The position numbers and the translations under genes are program-made. A DNA stretch of 64,000 nucleotides. It comes from Geodermatophilus amargosae. GTDB lineage: Bacteria > Actinomycetota > Actinomycetes > Mycobacteriales > Geodermatophilaceae. Below the pieces are notes generated by a model, which searched no databases, was not told where the DNA came from, and saw only the letters and a list, made by a program, of their open reading frames with translations. This document shows positions 48,952-58,511 of this stretch, in pieces; the stretch's first letter is position 1; each line of letters opens with the position of its first letter. The stretch spans positions 1 through 64,000 of the forward strand of contig NZ_FPBA01000015.1 in NCBI RefSeq assembly GCF_900116515.1, written 5' to 3'.

Positions 48952-50705
48952 GGCGCCGCACGCGCGCGACCCTGGCCGCCGCCGGGGCCGCCGCTGGTGT
49001 GGCGGCGGCCGGCGCGCTGGTGTGGGGTGGCTACCGGGTGCCTGCCGACCTGTTGGCACCGACGCTCGTGCTCGACCTCGCCGTCGGCTGGTCCTTCATC
49101 GGGGTGGGTCTGGTGGCGTGGACGCGCCGCCCGGACAGCCGGACCGGGCTCCTCATGGTCGTGCTGGGGTTCGCCTGGTTCGCCCGCTTCGCGGTGGCCG
49201 TCGACACCAGGACCGGTTTCGTGGTGGGCGTCCTGGTCGGCTCGGTGCACCTCAGTGTCCTGGTGCACCTCCTGGTGACCTTTCCCGGCGGGCGGGTGCA
49301 GGACCGCGGCCAGCGGGTGCTGGTGACGGTCGGCTACCTGCTCTCCGCGCCGCTGGACGCGGTGTTCCTCGTCGTCTTCGGGGCGCAGCGGCAGCTGGGG
49401 GAGGGACCGCCGCCCAACGGCCTGGTCATCGCGCCGAGCAACGGGGAGTTCGACCCCTCCGGCGTCGACCTGGCCGTGCAGGGCGTGGTCGTCGTCCTGT
49501 TCGTGTCCCTGCTGGCGACGGTGTTCACCCGATGGCGCTCGGCCGGACCGGCGCAGCGCCGCGGCCTCACCCCCGGCGCACTGGGCGCCGCCCTGATCGT
49601 CGTGACGATCCTCGTCGAGCGCACGGCGGTCCTGCTGCTCATCCCGCCCGCCGTGGGCGTCGCGCTGGCGTGGTCGGCCGAGGTCGTCCTCGTCGTCTGG
49701 CCGCTGGCGCTGCTGCTGGGGCTGCTGCGCAGCCAGCTCGACCGCTCGGCGGTGAGCCGCCTCATCGTGGAGCTCGGCGCCGGGCTGCCGGTGCCGGAGC
49801 GGCTGCGCAGCGCGCTGGCAGCCACGCTGCACGACCCGTCGCTGGAGTTGGCCTACTGGTTGCCGGAGCGCCGCACCTTCGTCGACCCCGCCGGTGCCCC
49901 CGTCCGGGTCGCCCCCGCCCGCGACCGGGCGCTGACCTACCTGGAGCGCGACGGCCGGCAGATCGCGGTGCTGGTGCACGATCCGGCGCTCGCGGGGGAG
50001 CCCGAGCTGGTGGCGGCCGTCGCGGCCGGGGCCGGGCTCGCGGTCGAGAACGACCGGCTGCACGCCGAGGTGCGCAGCCGGCTGCGGGAGGTGCAGGCGT
50101 CGAGGGCGCGCATCGTCGAGGCGGCCGACGGGGCGCGCCGCCGGGTGGAGCGCGACCTGCACGACGGCGCCCAGCAGCGGCTGGTCACCGTCGCCCTGGC
50201 CCTGCGGCTGGCACGGACCCAGGTGGGGACCGCCAGCAGCGCGGAACTGGCCGCCCTCCTCGACGAGGCGGGCGCGGAGCTGGCCGGCGCCCTCGACGAG
50301 CTGCGGGAGCTGGCCCGCGGCATTCATCCCGTGCTGCTGACCGATGCCGGCCTCGGCCCCGCCCTGGAGTCGCTCGCCGAGCGCTGCCCGGTGCCTGCCG
50401 TGGTCGCCGCGGTGCCCGCCCGGCGGTGGGCGGAGGCGGTGGAGCAGACCTGCTACTTCGTGGTGTCCGAGGCGCTGGCCAACGCGGTCAAGCACGCAGG
50501 GGCCGCGCAGGTCGTCGTCGAGGTGCGCGAGACCGCCGGCCGCCTGCGGGTCGAGGTCGGCGACGACGGCGCCGGCGGGGCCGACGTGAGCGGCTCGGGG
50601 CTGCGCGGGCTGGCCGACCGGGTGGCCACGCTCGGCGGGGAGCTGACCGTGCACAGTCCGCGGAGCGGCGGCACCCGGGTGATCGCGACGGTCCCGTGCG
50701 CGTGA
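48939..50705 (+). CDS. sensor histidine kinase (HisKA_3/NarL-type)
   Basis: A 588-residue membrane kinase. About eight hydrophobic segments fill residues 10-265 and would form a sensory membrane domain. A GAF-like or linker part precedes the phospho-acceptor helix ERDLHDGAQQRLVTVALALR. The ATPase domain has FVVSEALANAVKHAGA, VGDDGAGG and GSGLRGLADRVATLGG. This is the DesK/NarX type that pairs with LuxR-class regulators. GTG at 48939 lies in the end of the receiver gene, and its stop lies inside the next gene. The signal sensed by the membrane part is unknown. Confidence 0.9.
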   Translation: MQRLRRRTRATLAAAGAAAGVAAAGALVWGGYRVPADLLAPTLVLDLAVGWSFIGVGLVAWTRRPDSRTGLLMVVLGFAWFARFAVAVDTRTGFVVGVLVGSVHLSVLVHLLVTFPGGRVQDRGQRVLVTVGYLLSAPLDAVFLVVFGAQRQLGEGPPPNGLVIAPSNGEFDPSGVDLAVQGVVVVLFVSLLATVFTRWRSAGPAQRRGLTPGALGAALIVVTILVERTAVLLLIPPAVGVALAWSAEVVLVVWPLALLLGLLRSQLDRSAVSRLIVELGAGLPVPERLRSALAATLHDPSLELAYWLPERRTFVDPAGAPVRVAPARDRALTYLERDGRQIAVLVHDPALAGEPELVAAVAAGAGLAVENDRLHAEVRSRLREVQASRARIVEAADGARRRVERDLHDGAQQRLVTVALALRLARTQVGTASSAELAALLDEAGAELAGALDELRELARGIHPVLLTDAGLGPALESLAERCPVPAVVAAVPARRWAEAVEQTCYFVVSEALANAVKHAGAAQVVVEVRETAGRLRVEVGDDGAGGADVSGSGLRGLADRVATLGGELTVHSPRSGGTRVIATVPCA

Positions 50706-51340
50706 TGGTCGCCGACGACGCGGCGCTGTTCCGGGCGGGCATCTCGCGGCTGCTCGCCGACGCCGGGTTCGACGTCACCGCGCAGGTCGGTGACGCCGTC
50801 GCGCTCCTGGCCGCCGTCGACCGGGACCCGCCGGACGCCGTCGTCGTCGACATCCGGATGCCGCCCACCCACACCACCGAGGGCCTGGACGCCGCGCGGA
50901 CCCTCACCGAGCGCCACCCCGGTACCGGCGTGCTGGTGCTGTCGGCGTACGTGGAGCCGCACTACGCGATGCAGCTGGTCGAGTCCGGCGCCTCGGGGAC
51001 GGGGTACCTGCTCAAGGAGCGGGTCGCCGACGCCGGCGAGCTCGCCGACGCCGTCCGCCGGGTGGCCGCGGGGGGAGTGGTGATCGACCCCGGCGTCGTG
51101 GCGCAGCTGGTCGGTCGCCGCCGGGTGCACGACCCGCTCGAGGCGCTCTCGGAGCGGGAGCGCGAGGTCCTGGCCGTGATGGCGGAGGGCCGGTCCAACC
51201 AGGCGATCTGCGAGCGGCTGTTCCTGAGCCCCAAGACGGTCGAGGCCTACGTGCACAACGTGTTCACCAAGCTGGACCTGCACCAGGCGGCCGACGCGAA
51301 CCGGCGGGTGCTGGCCGTGCTGGCCTACCTGCGCGCCTGA
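50696..51340 (+). CDS. LuxR-type response regulator
   Basis: A 214-residue regulator. The receiver has VMVADDAALFRAGISRLL, the phospho-aspartate in VVVDIRMPPTHTTEG, LVLSAYVE and GYLLKERVAD with the conserved lysine. The output domain reads LSEREREVLAVMAEGRSNQAICERLFLSPKTVEAYVHNVFTKL split across the usual LuxR helices. GTG at 50696 is ten bases inside the kinase gene, and an ATG at 50705 is an alternative. It is the transcription factor for the kinase upstream; targets are not known. Confidence 0.93.
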   Translation: MRVMVADDAALFRAGISRLLADAGFDVTAQVGDAVALLAAVDRDPPDAVVVDIRMPPTHTTEGLDAARTLTERHPGTGVLVLSAYVEPHYAMQLVESGASGTGYLLKERVADAGELADAVRRVAAGGVVIDPGVVAQLVGRRRVHDPLEALSEREREVLAVMAEGRSNQAICERLFLSPKTVEAYVHNVFTKLDLHQAADANRRVLAVLAYLRA

Positions 51341-51350
51341 GGACCCGCCG

Positions 51351-52067
51351 GTGGACGACCGCGCGCCCGGCCGGCGGCGGCTCGTCCTGCTCACCGCGGG
51401 GCTGTGCGTCGGGCTCGTCGCCTGGAACAACGTGGTCGTCCCCTCCCTGCCGGGCCGCCCCGCCTCCGCGGTGACCGCGAACGCGGCGGCCACCGCGCTG
51501 CTCCTGGCCACGGCCAGGTGGGTCGGCCTGTCCTGGGACGAGCTGGGGCTCGGCCGGCGCCGGCTGCCCGCCGGGGCGCGGTGGGGCGGGGTCTGCGCGG
51601 CGCTGGTCCTCACCGCCTACGCGGTGGCCCTCGGCACGCCGGTCCTGCGCCCGCTGCTCGCCGACGCGCGGGTCGAGGACCTGAGCGGCGCCCAGGTCGC
51701 GGTCCGGGCGCTGGTGCGCGTCCCGCTCGGCACCGTCGTCTGGGAGGAGGTCGCCTTCCGGGGCGTGCTGTTGGCCGCGGCGTGCCGCGTGCTCCCGCTC
51801 CCGGCGGCCACGGCCCTGTCCTGCGCGGTCTTCGGCCTCTGGCACGTCCGTCCCGCACTCAGCGGCCTGGCGGCGAACGGCGTCGCGAGCGGCCTCCCCG
51901 GGACCGGCACGGCGGTCCTGCTGACCTGCCTGTGGACGGCGGCCGCCGGGCTGCTGTTCACCTGGCTGCGGCTGCGCAGCGGCAGCCTCCTCGCGCCCGC
52001 ACTGCTGCACCTGGCGACCAACTCCCTCGGCGTGCTCGCCGCCGCCGCGGCCTCCCGTGCCGGGTGA
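51351..52067 (+). CDS. CPBP family intramembrane metalloprotease
   Basis: A 238-residue membrane protein with about seven hydrophobic segments. The three motifs of the Abi/CPBP family are present: VVWEEVAFRG near residue 127, FGLWHVRPA near 160 and LLHLATNS near 222. Together these provide the Glu and His residues for zinc. Such proteases are used in bacteriocin immunity, prenylated-protein processing and other roles. GTG at 51351 is ten bases after the LuxR gene, so the protease is probably part of the two-component operon and may be under its control. Confidence 0.85.
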   Translation: MDDRAPGRRRLVLLTAGLCVGLVAWNNVVVPSLPGRPASAVTANAAATALLLATARWVGLSWDELGLGRRRLPAGARWGGVCAALVLTAYAVALGTPVLRPLLADARVEDLSGAQVAVRALVRVPLGTVVWEEVAFRGVLLAAACRVLPLPAATALSCAVFGLWHVRPALSGLAANGVASGLPGTGTAVLLTCLWTAAAGLLFTWLRLRSGSLLAPALLHLATNSLGVLAAAAASRAG

Positions 52068-52083
52068 GGGCCGGCGGGGCCGG

Positions 52084-53820
52084 TCACGAGCCGGTCCCGA
52101 GGAGGTCGCGCAGCTGCTCGGCCCGCTCGGCGTCCCAGTCCGGCGGCTGGAGGACCTGCGCCCAGGCGTCGACGTACTGGGACGTGTACACGTGGCCGTG
52201 CCCGTCCGGGACGTTGCCGGCGAACGGGAGGTCGGCCGTCACCTGCCAGAACGTGACGAACGGGATCCACCGCATCGCGTCGACGACGTCGTCGCCGCGG
52301 TGCTCCTCCAGCCAGGTCGGGCGGGCGTAGGCCAGCTCCGGGGTCCACCATACGACGGGGTCGGAGGCGTGCAGCAGGTACAGCACGCGGGAGCCGTCCC
52401 ACGGCGCGGTCGCGGGCGCCACGGCCCGGGAGGGGTCGTCGGTGAAGCGGACCGTGCGGCCGTCCCGGTACACCGGCTCGATCTCGGGGCTTCCCTCGTC
52501 GCGGTCGTCGACGAACTCCCGGAACAGCGTGTTGAACTCCGGCGGCCCGGCGAACACCGCGCCCCCGGTCCGGTTGCGCAGGTCGTACTCGCCGCTGAAC
52601 GCGGTCTCCCCGCCGAAGGAGCCCAGGCTCTCGCCCGCCACGAACAGCCGGGGCCGGTCGTCGAGCGGCAGCCGGTTCCAGCGCTCGTACACCGCGTCGA
52701 AGAGCTCCCGCCCGGCCTCGCGGGCCCGGTCGCTGTCGACGAGGTAGGAGACGAACGACGGGAGGTAGGAGTACTGGATCGCCACCGCGGCGCTGTCGCC
52801 ACCGGACAGGTACTCGACGGAGTCCACCGCCCCGGGGTCGACCCAGCCCGACCCCGTGGTGGTGACGACGACGAGGACCGCGCGGTCCAGACCGCCGGCG
52901 CGCTCGAGGTCGTCGACGGCGAGGCGCGCGCGCAGCTCCGCCGTGGGCGCGGAGTCGAGCCCGGCGTAGGCACGCACCGGCTGCGGAGCGGGAGCACCGG
53001 TGAACGCGGTGATCTGGGCGGCCGACGGACCGGTCCCCACGAACGTGCGGCCCTCGCGGCCGAGGGACCCCCAGCCGACCAGGGACCCCGGACCTCCCGA
53101 CCGCTCGGCCGCGGTGGGCCGGACGACGCCGGCGTCGGTGCGGTCGTTACGGACGGAAAAGGCCGCGTCCACGGCCGCGACCAGCCGGTCGACCACGACC
53201 CCGTTGAGCAGGAGCACCGAGCCCACCACGACGACGGCCCAGCCGACCGCCCGCGCCGCGCGGGCGCCGATCCACCGGTCGAGCAGCAGCGTGACCCAGC
53301 CGCCGACGCGCCGCACCGCGCGGGCCAGCGCGACCAGCACGACGAACACCGCCCCGGCGACCAGCGGCACCACCACCACGGACAGTGCACTGTCGGCGGG
53401 GGCGTCCATCAGCTCCCGGATGCGCGCCTGCCAGTAGCGGCCGTACACGGTGGCCGCGACGAAGGAGACGAGCGCGACCCCGGCGAGGACCAGCCAGGAG
53501 CGCCGCCGGGTCGGCCGCACGTCCCGGTCCACGACCGCCCGCCACGCCGCGGCGGCCACCACCCCGACGGCGTAGCCGAAGGCGGCGGTGATCCCGCTGA
53601 TCAGGCCCTGGGTGAGCCCGGTCCGCGGCAGCAGCGACGGGGTGAGCGACACGCACAGGAACACCAGGGTCCCCGTGAGGCCGGGCAGCGTGTAGCGGAA
53701 CGGCCGCCGGCGCGGGCGCCGCCGGACCGTGGGCCGGGCACGCTCCGGGGGGTCCTCGGGGACCGGAGGCCGGCCGGCCCGGGCGTCCTGCTCCCGGAGC
53801 CGCAGTCGGGTGCTCGGCAT
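52084..53820 (-). CDS. membrane alpha/beta-hydrolase (Abhydrolase_9 family)
   Basis: A 578-residue protein. A basic, disordered N-terminus is followed by four membrane helices (about residues 40-220: LVFLCVSLTPSLLPR, SWLVLAGVALVSFVAA and others), which is the Abhydrolase_9_N domain. A C-terminal hydrolase domain has RLFVAGESLGSFGGETA with the nucleophile serine elbow, LLHASDPVVWWTP with a probable acid and GHGHVYTSQYVD with the likely His. Members are common in actinobacteria and have no established substrate. The hydrolase part probably faces the cell exterior. It is convergent with the CPBP protease gene. Confidence 0.82.
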   Translation of the reverse strand: MPSTRLRLREQDARAGRPPVPEDPPERARPTVRRRPRRRPFRYTLPGLTGTLVFLCVSLTPSLLPRTGLTQGLISGITAAFGYAVGVVAAAAWRAVVDRDVRPTRRRSWLVLAGVALVSFVAATVYGRYWQARIRELMDAPADSALSVVVVPLVAGAVFVVLVALARAVRRVGGWVTLLLDRWIGARAARAVGWAVVVVGSVLLLNGVVVDRLVAAVDAAFSVRNDRTDAGVVRPTAAERSGGPGSLVGWGSLGREGRTFVGTGPSAAQITAFTGAPAPQPVRAYAGLDSAPTAELRARLAVDDLERAGGLDRAVLVVVTTTGSGWVDPGAVDSVEYLSGGDSAAVAIQYSYLPSFVSYLVDSDRAREAGRELFDAVYERWNRLPLDDRPRLFVAGESLGSFGGETAFSGEYDLRNRTGGAVFAGPPEFNTLFREFVDDRDEGSPEIEPVYRDGRTVRFTDDPSRAVAPATAPWDGSRVLYLLHASDPVVWWTPELAYARPTWLEEHRGDDVVDAMRWIPFVTFWQVTADLPFAGNVPDGHGHVYTSQYVDAWAQVLQPPDWDAERAEQLRDLLGTGS

Positions 53821-54218
53821 GGCGGCCTCCGTCGGGGGGAGCGGGCAACGGGACCGAGGCTCCCCGCGAGGGGAGGGTGCGACCAGCGGGCAGCCCCTCG
53901 ACCGGCATGGGGGCTGACCCTGCAGTGCGCTCCCGGTCCGCACCGGCGGTCTACGATGGGAGGAGCACCGGCTCCGAGCCGTGCACCGCTGGGCCGACGA
54001 CGGGGTGCCCTTGCGGTCGGCCCGCCGGCAGTCGACCGGCAGCTCCGCGGTCTCGCGGGCGCGGGTCCCTCCGCACCCATCCCGCGAGATCTGGATGGGC
54101 GGGCTGCGGCCTGCGAGCCCCTCCGGGTGTCGCCGTGCGGTGCCCTCGGCCGGTGGCCGGCCGGTGCGCCAGCGTCCCGACGGGGGACCCGTGCCGGGCA
54201 GTAAGAGGAGAGGTGTTC
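53821..54218 (+). promoter_or_regulatory. 398-base divergent gap and long leader before the SNF2 gene
   Basis: No gene is supported here. A TANNNT-type TACGAT stands at 53952-53957 and could start a leader of about 255 bases for the rightward SNF2 gene, with several short inverted repeats. The leader ends in an unusually good ribosome binding site, AAGAGGAGAGG at 54203-54213. No known riboswitch motif is recognised. The leftward hydrolase gene must also start in this gap. Confidence 0.4.
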
Positions 54219-56378
54219 GTGGCTCGACCAGGCCGGCGCCCGACGGGCACGCGCCGCACCGCCCCGCGCAACACGCGGCGCGACCGGGAGGACCTCGACC
54301 TCATCTCGGTGCTCGCCCGCACCGTGCGCGAGGTCGAGGCCGCCGCGGAGCGCGGGCGGGTGACGCCGTCGGTGCGCACCCGCTTCCAGGTCGTCGCGCT
54401 GCTGCTGCGCGAGGAGCACGCCCGGGTGCGAGCGGACGAGGGCGGCAGCGACGCCCGCCGCGCCGAGCAGCTCAAGCGTCTCGACGGCGTCGCCACGATC
54501 CTCGCGAAGACCGCCGTCCGCGACGCCGGGCTCCTCGCGCTGCTCTCCGAGGACGCCGTCGTCTCCGACGCCGCGCGGGCGCTGCGGCAGGACGTGCTCC
54601 GGTCCGTCGGGCTCGAGTCGCCTCCCGAGGAGGCCCCGCCGGCCGAGCCGGTGCCCGCGGCGCCCGCGCCCGAGCGGGTCGTGCCGCAGTCGGTCATCTC
54701 ACGGCAGCTGGCCAACCCCTTCCTCGCTCCCGACTTCTCCGCCGCCCGGCCGACCGCGCCGCGCCCGCAGCGCCTGGCCGGGTGGGAGCTGCTCGGCCCG
54801 CTCCTGCGGTCCTTCGAGCGCGCCGGCGGCGGGGACCCGGCGGGCATGGCCCTGCCGGCGCCGACGTCCCGGCAGGCCGCGGGTGGCCGGGAGCTCATGC
54901 CCCACCAGGCGCGGCTGGTCGCGGCCGCCGCCTCCGGCCACCGCACCTTCCTGCTCGCCGACGAGCCGGGCCTGGGCAAGACGGCGCAGGCGCTGCTGTC
55001 CGCGGAGGCGGCGGGCGCTTTCCCGCTGCTCGTCGTCGTGCCGAACGTCGTCAAGACCAACTGGGCGCGCGAGGCGGGCATCTGGACGCCGCACCGCCCG
55101 GCCACCGTGATCCACGGCAACGGCGACACGATCGACGGGTTCGCCGACATCGTCGTCGTCAACTACGAGGTGCTCGACCGCCACGTCGGGTGGCTCGGCG
55201 ACTTCGGCTTCCGCGGGATGGTCGTCGACGAGGCGCACTTCATCAAGAACCGGACGTCGCAGCGGTCCCAGCACGTCCTGGAGCTCTCGCAGCGCATCCG
55301 GTCCCGCACGACGCGGCCGCTGCTCATGGCCCTCACCGGCACCCCGCTGATCAACGACATCGACGACTTCCGGGCCATCTGGCAGTTCCTCGGCTGGATC
55401 GACGAGAGCAAGCCGCTCGGCGAGCTGATGGAGGCGCTGGAGGGGACCGGCCTGACCCCCGCCGACCCCGGTTTCTACGCCGCGGCCCGCCGGTGCGTCG
55501 TCGACATGGGCATCGTGCGGCGCCGCAAGGTCGACGTCGCCGCCGACATCCCCGCCCGCCGCATCGCCGACCTCCCCGTCGAGCTGGAGGGGGCCGCCGG
55601 CCGGTCGATCCGCGCCGCCGAGCGCGACCTCGCCCGCCGGATGGTGGCGCAGTACGAGCGCGCGCTGGCCAACCGCGGGTCCGGTCCCGGTGAGGGGATC
55701 GACCTCGACCTCGTGCGCCGGGTGGCCCGCTCGGAGCAGAAGGAGGCCGCCACCGCGGCGTCCGGCGAGAACGTGTTCACGATGATGCGGCGCATCGGCC
55801 AGGCCAAGGCGGGGCTGGCCGCCGACTACGCCGCCCAGCTCGCCCGCAGCGCCGGCAAGGTCGTCTTCTTCGCCAAGCACGTCGACGTCATGGACGCCGC
55901 CGAGGACGTCTTCACCCGGCAGGGCGTCCGGTTCTCCTCGATCCGCGGCGACCAGACGTCGCGGTCGCGGCAGGAGAACATCGACGCGTTCGTCAACGAC
56001 CCCGGCGTCGCCGTCGCGGTCTGCTCGCTCACCGCCGCCGGCGTGGGGATCAACCTGCAGGTCGCCTCCGACATCGTGCTCGCCGAGCTGTCCTGGACCG
56101 ACGCCGAGCAGACCCAGGCCATCGACCGCAGCCACCGCATCGGCCAGACCGAGCCGGTCACCGCGTGGCGCATCATCGCCGCGCAGACCATCGACGCCCG
56201 GATCGCCGAGCTGATCGACAGCAAGGCGGGGCTGGCCGCCCGGGCGCTCGACGGGTCGGACGAGGAGGTCGGGTCCTCGGCCGACGTGCAGCTCGAGGCG
56301 CTCGTCGCACTGCTGACCGACGCGCTGGCGGCGGAAGCGCCCTCGGCCCTGCCGAGCGCGGCGCAGACGGGCACCTGA
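54219..56378 (+). CDS. SNF2-family DEAH-box helicase/ATPase
   Basis: A 719-residue protein. An N-terminal helical region (about 1-220) with basic start ARPGRRPTGTRRTAPRNTRR is followed by the ATPase core: LADEPGLGKTAQALL (Walker A), VVPNVVKTNW, VVDEAHFIKN (DEAH Walker B) and LMALTGTPLIND. The second lobe has KVVFFAKHVDVMDAA, SIRGDQTSRSRQENIDAF and QAIDRSHRIGQTEPV. The core resembles SMARCAL1-type annealing helicases more than HepA/RapA. It probably remodels DNA or protein-DNA complexes. GTG 54219 is preferred over GTG 54213 because of ribosome-binding-site spacing. No methylase, nuclease or phage gene is adjacent, so a defence role is not indicated. Confidence 0.87.
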   Translation: MARPGRRPTGTRRTAPRNTRRDREDLDLISVLARTVREVEAAAERGRVTPSVRTRFQVVALLLREEHARVRADEGGSDARRAEQLKRLDGVATILAKTAVRDAGLLALLSEDAVVSDAARALRQDVLRSVGLESPPEEAPPAEPVPAAPAPERVVPQSVISRQLANPFLAPDFSAARPTAPRPQRLAGWELLGPLLRSFERAGGGDPAGMALPAPTSRQAAGGRELMPHQARLVAAAASGHRTFLLADEPGLGKTAQALLSAEAAGAFPLLVVVPNVVKTNWAREAGIWTPHRPATVIHGNGDTIDGFADIVVVNYEVLDRHVGWLGDFGFRGMVVDEAHFIKNRTSQRSQHVLELSQRIRSRTTRPLLMALTGTPLINDIDDFRAIWQFLGWIDESKPLGELMEALEGTGLTPADPGFYAAARRCVVDMGIVRRRKVDVAADIPARRIADLPVELEGAAGRSIRAAERDLARRMVAQYERALANRGSGPGEGIDLDLVRRVARSEQKEAATAASGENVFTMMRRIGQAKAGLAADYAAQLARSAGKVVFFAKHVDVMDAAEDVFTRQGVRFSSIRGDQTSRSRQENIDAFVNDPGVAVAVCSLTAAGVGINLQVASDIVLAELSWTDAEQTQAIDRSHRIGQTEPVTAWRIIAAQTIDARIAELIDSKAGLAARALDGSDEEVGSSADVQLEALVALLTDALAAEAPSALPSAAQTGT

Positions 56379-56406
56379 CGCGCGCCGGACGGTCCCCGCG
56401 ATCACC

Positions 56407-56440
56407 GGAGCCCTCCCGGTCAGCCGACCGGGAGGGCTCC
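56407..56440 (+). terminator. 14-bp perfect hairpin terminator
   Basis: GGAGCCCTCCCGGT pairs over all 14 bases with ACCGGGAGGGCTCC around a CAGCCG loop, followed by TCT. It begins 29 bases after the SNF2 gene stop and separates that gene from the transporter operon promoter. Confidence 0.85.
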
Positions 56441-56458
56441 TCTGCGTCGCGGCGTGGC

Positions 56459-56496
56459 TTAACCGACCCGAAACGCCGGGGGTCGGAGCGCGAAAC
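56459..56496 (+). promoter_or_regulatory. four-block GlnR-type nitrogen operator
   Basis: The sequence reads TTAAC, six bases, GAAAC, six bases, GGTCG, six bases, GAAAC. This is the exact 5-6-5-6-5-6-5 layout of actinobacterial GlnR boxes (GTNAC-n6-GAAAC repeated at 22 bases). Both GAAAC half-sites are perfect, the first GTNAC block matches at three of its four fixed positions, and the third block is weak. It lies 91-128 bases upstream of the binding-protein ATG, just before a TAGGTT -10-like element (56507-56512). This predicts control of the operon by nitrogen status. Confidence 0.65.
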
Positions 56497-56586
56497 GACC
56501 CGCTCCTAGGTTTCCGCCCAGCCGCACGCCGGGACGGCGGACCCCACCGCGCTGGGCCGAGAGCGCAGCCGAGATACGGAGACCCG

Positions 56587-57645
56587 ATGACCTTCCGCTT
56601 CCGCGCCGTGCGCGTCGGAGCCCTGCTGATCGCCGCTGCCGTGCTGCTCACGGCGTGCGGGTCCGGCGACGACGAGTCGGCAGCCGCCAGCGGCGGGGAC
56701 GCCGGCTTCGGCGACCTCACGCTGCAGCTGTCGTGGATCAAGAACGCCGAGTTCGCCGGCGAGTTCTTCGCCGACACCAACGGCTACTACGAGGAGGCCG
56801 GGTTCGGCTCGGTGACGATGGACCCCGGTCCGGGCGCCATCGAGACCCTCGTGGCCACCGAGGACGCCGACTTCGGCCTGAGCAACGCCGTCTCCACCGC
56901 CCAGGTCATCGCCGAGGAGGACGCCCCGCTGCGGATCGTCGGCACCAAGTTCCAGAAGAACCCCTTCACGATCCTGTCGCTCGCCGACGGCGGGGACATC
57001 GCGACGCCGCAGGACCTGGTCGGCAAGCGGATCGGCGTGCAGGCCGGCGGCAACGAGACGCTGTTCGACGCGCTGCTCGAGGTCAACGGCATCGACCCGG
57101 CCAGCGTGGAGAAGGTGCCGGTCGAGTACGACCCCGCGCCGCTCATCGACGGCGAGGTCGACGGCTTCCTGGCCTATCTGACCAACGAGTCGATCACCGT
57201 GCAGGCGCAGGGCATCGAGGTGACGAACCTGCCCTTCGCCGACAACGGGCTGCCGTTCGTCGCGGAGTCGGTCATCACCACCGAGCGGATGATCGCCGAG
57301 GAGCCCGAGCGGGTGCAGGCGTTCCTGGAGGCCGAGATCCGCGGCTGGCAGGACGCCCTGGCCGACCCCGCAGAGGGCGCGCGCCTGGCGGTCGAGGAGT
57401 ACGGCGCGGACCTGCAGCTCGACATGGCCAAGGAGCTCGAGCAGTCGGAGGTCCAGGCCGGGCTGATCGTCACGCCCGACGTCGAGGCCAACGGCCTGTT
57501 CACCGTCTCCGACGAGCTCATCGAGCAGAACATGGCCACCCTCGCCGCGGCCGGCATCGACATCGAGGCCGAGGACCTGTTCGACCTGTCCCTGCTCGAG
57601 CAGCTGCTCGAGGAGAAGCCCGAGCTCACCGAGCTCCCCTCCTGA
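56587..57645 (+). CDS. ABC transporter substrate-binding lipoprotein (SsuA/THI5-like)
   Basis: A 352-residue lipoprotein. The signal ends at the lipobox LLTAC near residue 24, so the mature protein is anchored outside. The NMT1/THI5-like domain starts [20 protein letters not shown], with [12 protein letters not shown] and [24 protein letters not shown] in family order, and [22 protein letters not shown] near residue 180. Relatives bind pyrimidine precursors, sulfonates, riboflavin or other ring compounds; the ligand here is unknown. It is the first gene of a six-gene operon under a GlnR-type box, which suggests a nitrogen-rich ligand. Confidence 0.88.
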   Translation: MTFRFRAVRVGALLIAAAVLLTACGSGDDESAAASGGDAGFGDLTLQLSWIKNAEFAGEFFADTNGYYEEAGFGSVTMDPGPGAIETLVATEDADFGLSNAVSTAQVIAEEDAPLRIVGTKFQKNPFTILSLADGGDIATPQDLVGKRIGVQAGGNETLFDALLEVNGIDPASVEKVPVEYDPAPLIDGEVDGFLAYLTNESITVQAQGIEVTNLPFADNGLPFVAESVITTERMIAEEPERVQAFLEAEIRGWQDALADPAEGARLAVEEYGADLQLDMAKELEQSEVQAGLIVTPDVEANGLFTVSDELIEQNMATLAAAGIDIEAEDLFDLSLLEQLLEEKPELTELPS

Positions 57646-57674
57646 CCGGACCGGACCCGCACGAGAGGCACTCC

Positions 57675-58511
57675 ATGACCGACGTCGTCACGACGTCGAC
57701 GAGCGCCGGTGCCGGGGGAGCGGTCTCCCTCGGCACCGGCGTGCGGATCGACTCGCTGACCAAGGACTTCCGGGTCGGCCGCCGCACCGTCCAGGCCCTC
57801 GCGGACGCCACGCTGTGGACCGACAAGGGCAGCTTCCTGTCCCTGCTCGGGCCCTCGGGCTGCGGCAAGTCCACGATCCTGCGGATCCTCGCCGGCCTGG
57901 AGGAGCCGACGTCCGGGACGGCGCTGGTCGAGGGCCGCACTCCCCTGCAGCTGCGCCGCGGCCACGAGCTGGGGATCGCCTTCCAGGACTCCGCGCTGCT
58001 GCCGTGGCGGTCGGTGCTGTCGAACATCCGGCTGCCGTTCGAGGTCTCCGGACGCCGGGCCGACGACGGGCTCGTGGCCGAGATGATCAGGCTGGTCGGC
58101 CTGGAGGGCTTCGAGAAGGCCAAGCCCGCGCAGCTGTCGGGCGGCATGCGCCAGCGGGTCTCGATCGCGCGGGCGCTGGTGGTCCGGCCGTCGGTGCTGC
58201 TGCTCGACGAGCCCTTCGGTGCCCTGGACGACATGACGCGGCAGCGGCTGAACGTCGAGCTGCTGCGGATCTGGACGGAGAAGCCCGCGACCACGCTGAT
58301 GGTCACCCACGGCATCTCCGAGGCGATCTTCCTGTCCGACCGGGTCGCGGTGATGAGCGCGCGCCCCGGGCGGGTCCAGGAGGTCATCGAGGTGGACCTG
58401 CCGCGGCCGCGGACACCGGACCTGATGCGCACGCCGGAGTTCCACGCCCTGCACGACCGGGCCTCGGAGCTGCTCTTCGACGGCGCGGCCGCCGCGCCGG
58501 GGGAGGACTGA
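57675..58511 (+). CDS. ABC transporter ATP-binding protein (SsuB/TauB-like)
   Basis: A 278-residue ATPase that powers uptake. Walker [15 protein letters not shown]-loop [13 protein letters not shown], signature [15 protein letters not shown], Walker [14 protein letters not shown] and the switch His in [14 protein letters not shown] are all intact. An N-terminal stretch of about 25 residues is Thr/Ala/Gly-rich. The [10 protein letters not shown]-loop is typical for transporters of the nitrate/sulfonate/THI5 group. ATG at 57675. It ends directly against the first permease gene. Confidence 0.95.
   Translation: MTDVVTTSTSAGAGGAVSLGTGVRIDSLTKDFRVGRRTVQALADATLWTDKGSFLSLLGPSGCGKSTILRILAGLEEPTSGTALVEGRTPLQLRRGHELGIAFQDSALLPWRSVLSNIRLPFEVSGRRADDGLVAEMIRLVGLEGFEKAKPAQLSGGMRQRVSIARALVVRPSVLLLDEPFGALDDMTRQRLNVELLRIWTEKPATTLMVTHGISEAIFLSDRVAVMSARPGRVQEVIEVDLPRPRTPDLMRTPEFHALHDRASELLFDGAAAAPGED

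Noticed and set aside
54219-56378. Defence island around the SNF2 helicase
   Set aside because: No restriction, methylase, nuclease or toxin gene is adjacent, and neighbours are metabolic or transport genes.
56441-56586. Thiamine (TPP) or purine riboswitch upstream of the THI5-like transporter
   Set aside because: The conserved core motifs of these riboswitches are not visible; the region is better explained by the GlnR-type box and promoter.
54703-56780. Long antisense frame opposite the SNF2 gene
   Set aside because: No motifs and it runs through the terminator and GlnR box; the opposite frame is a complete helicase.
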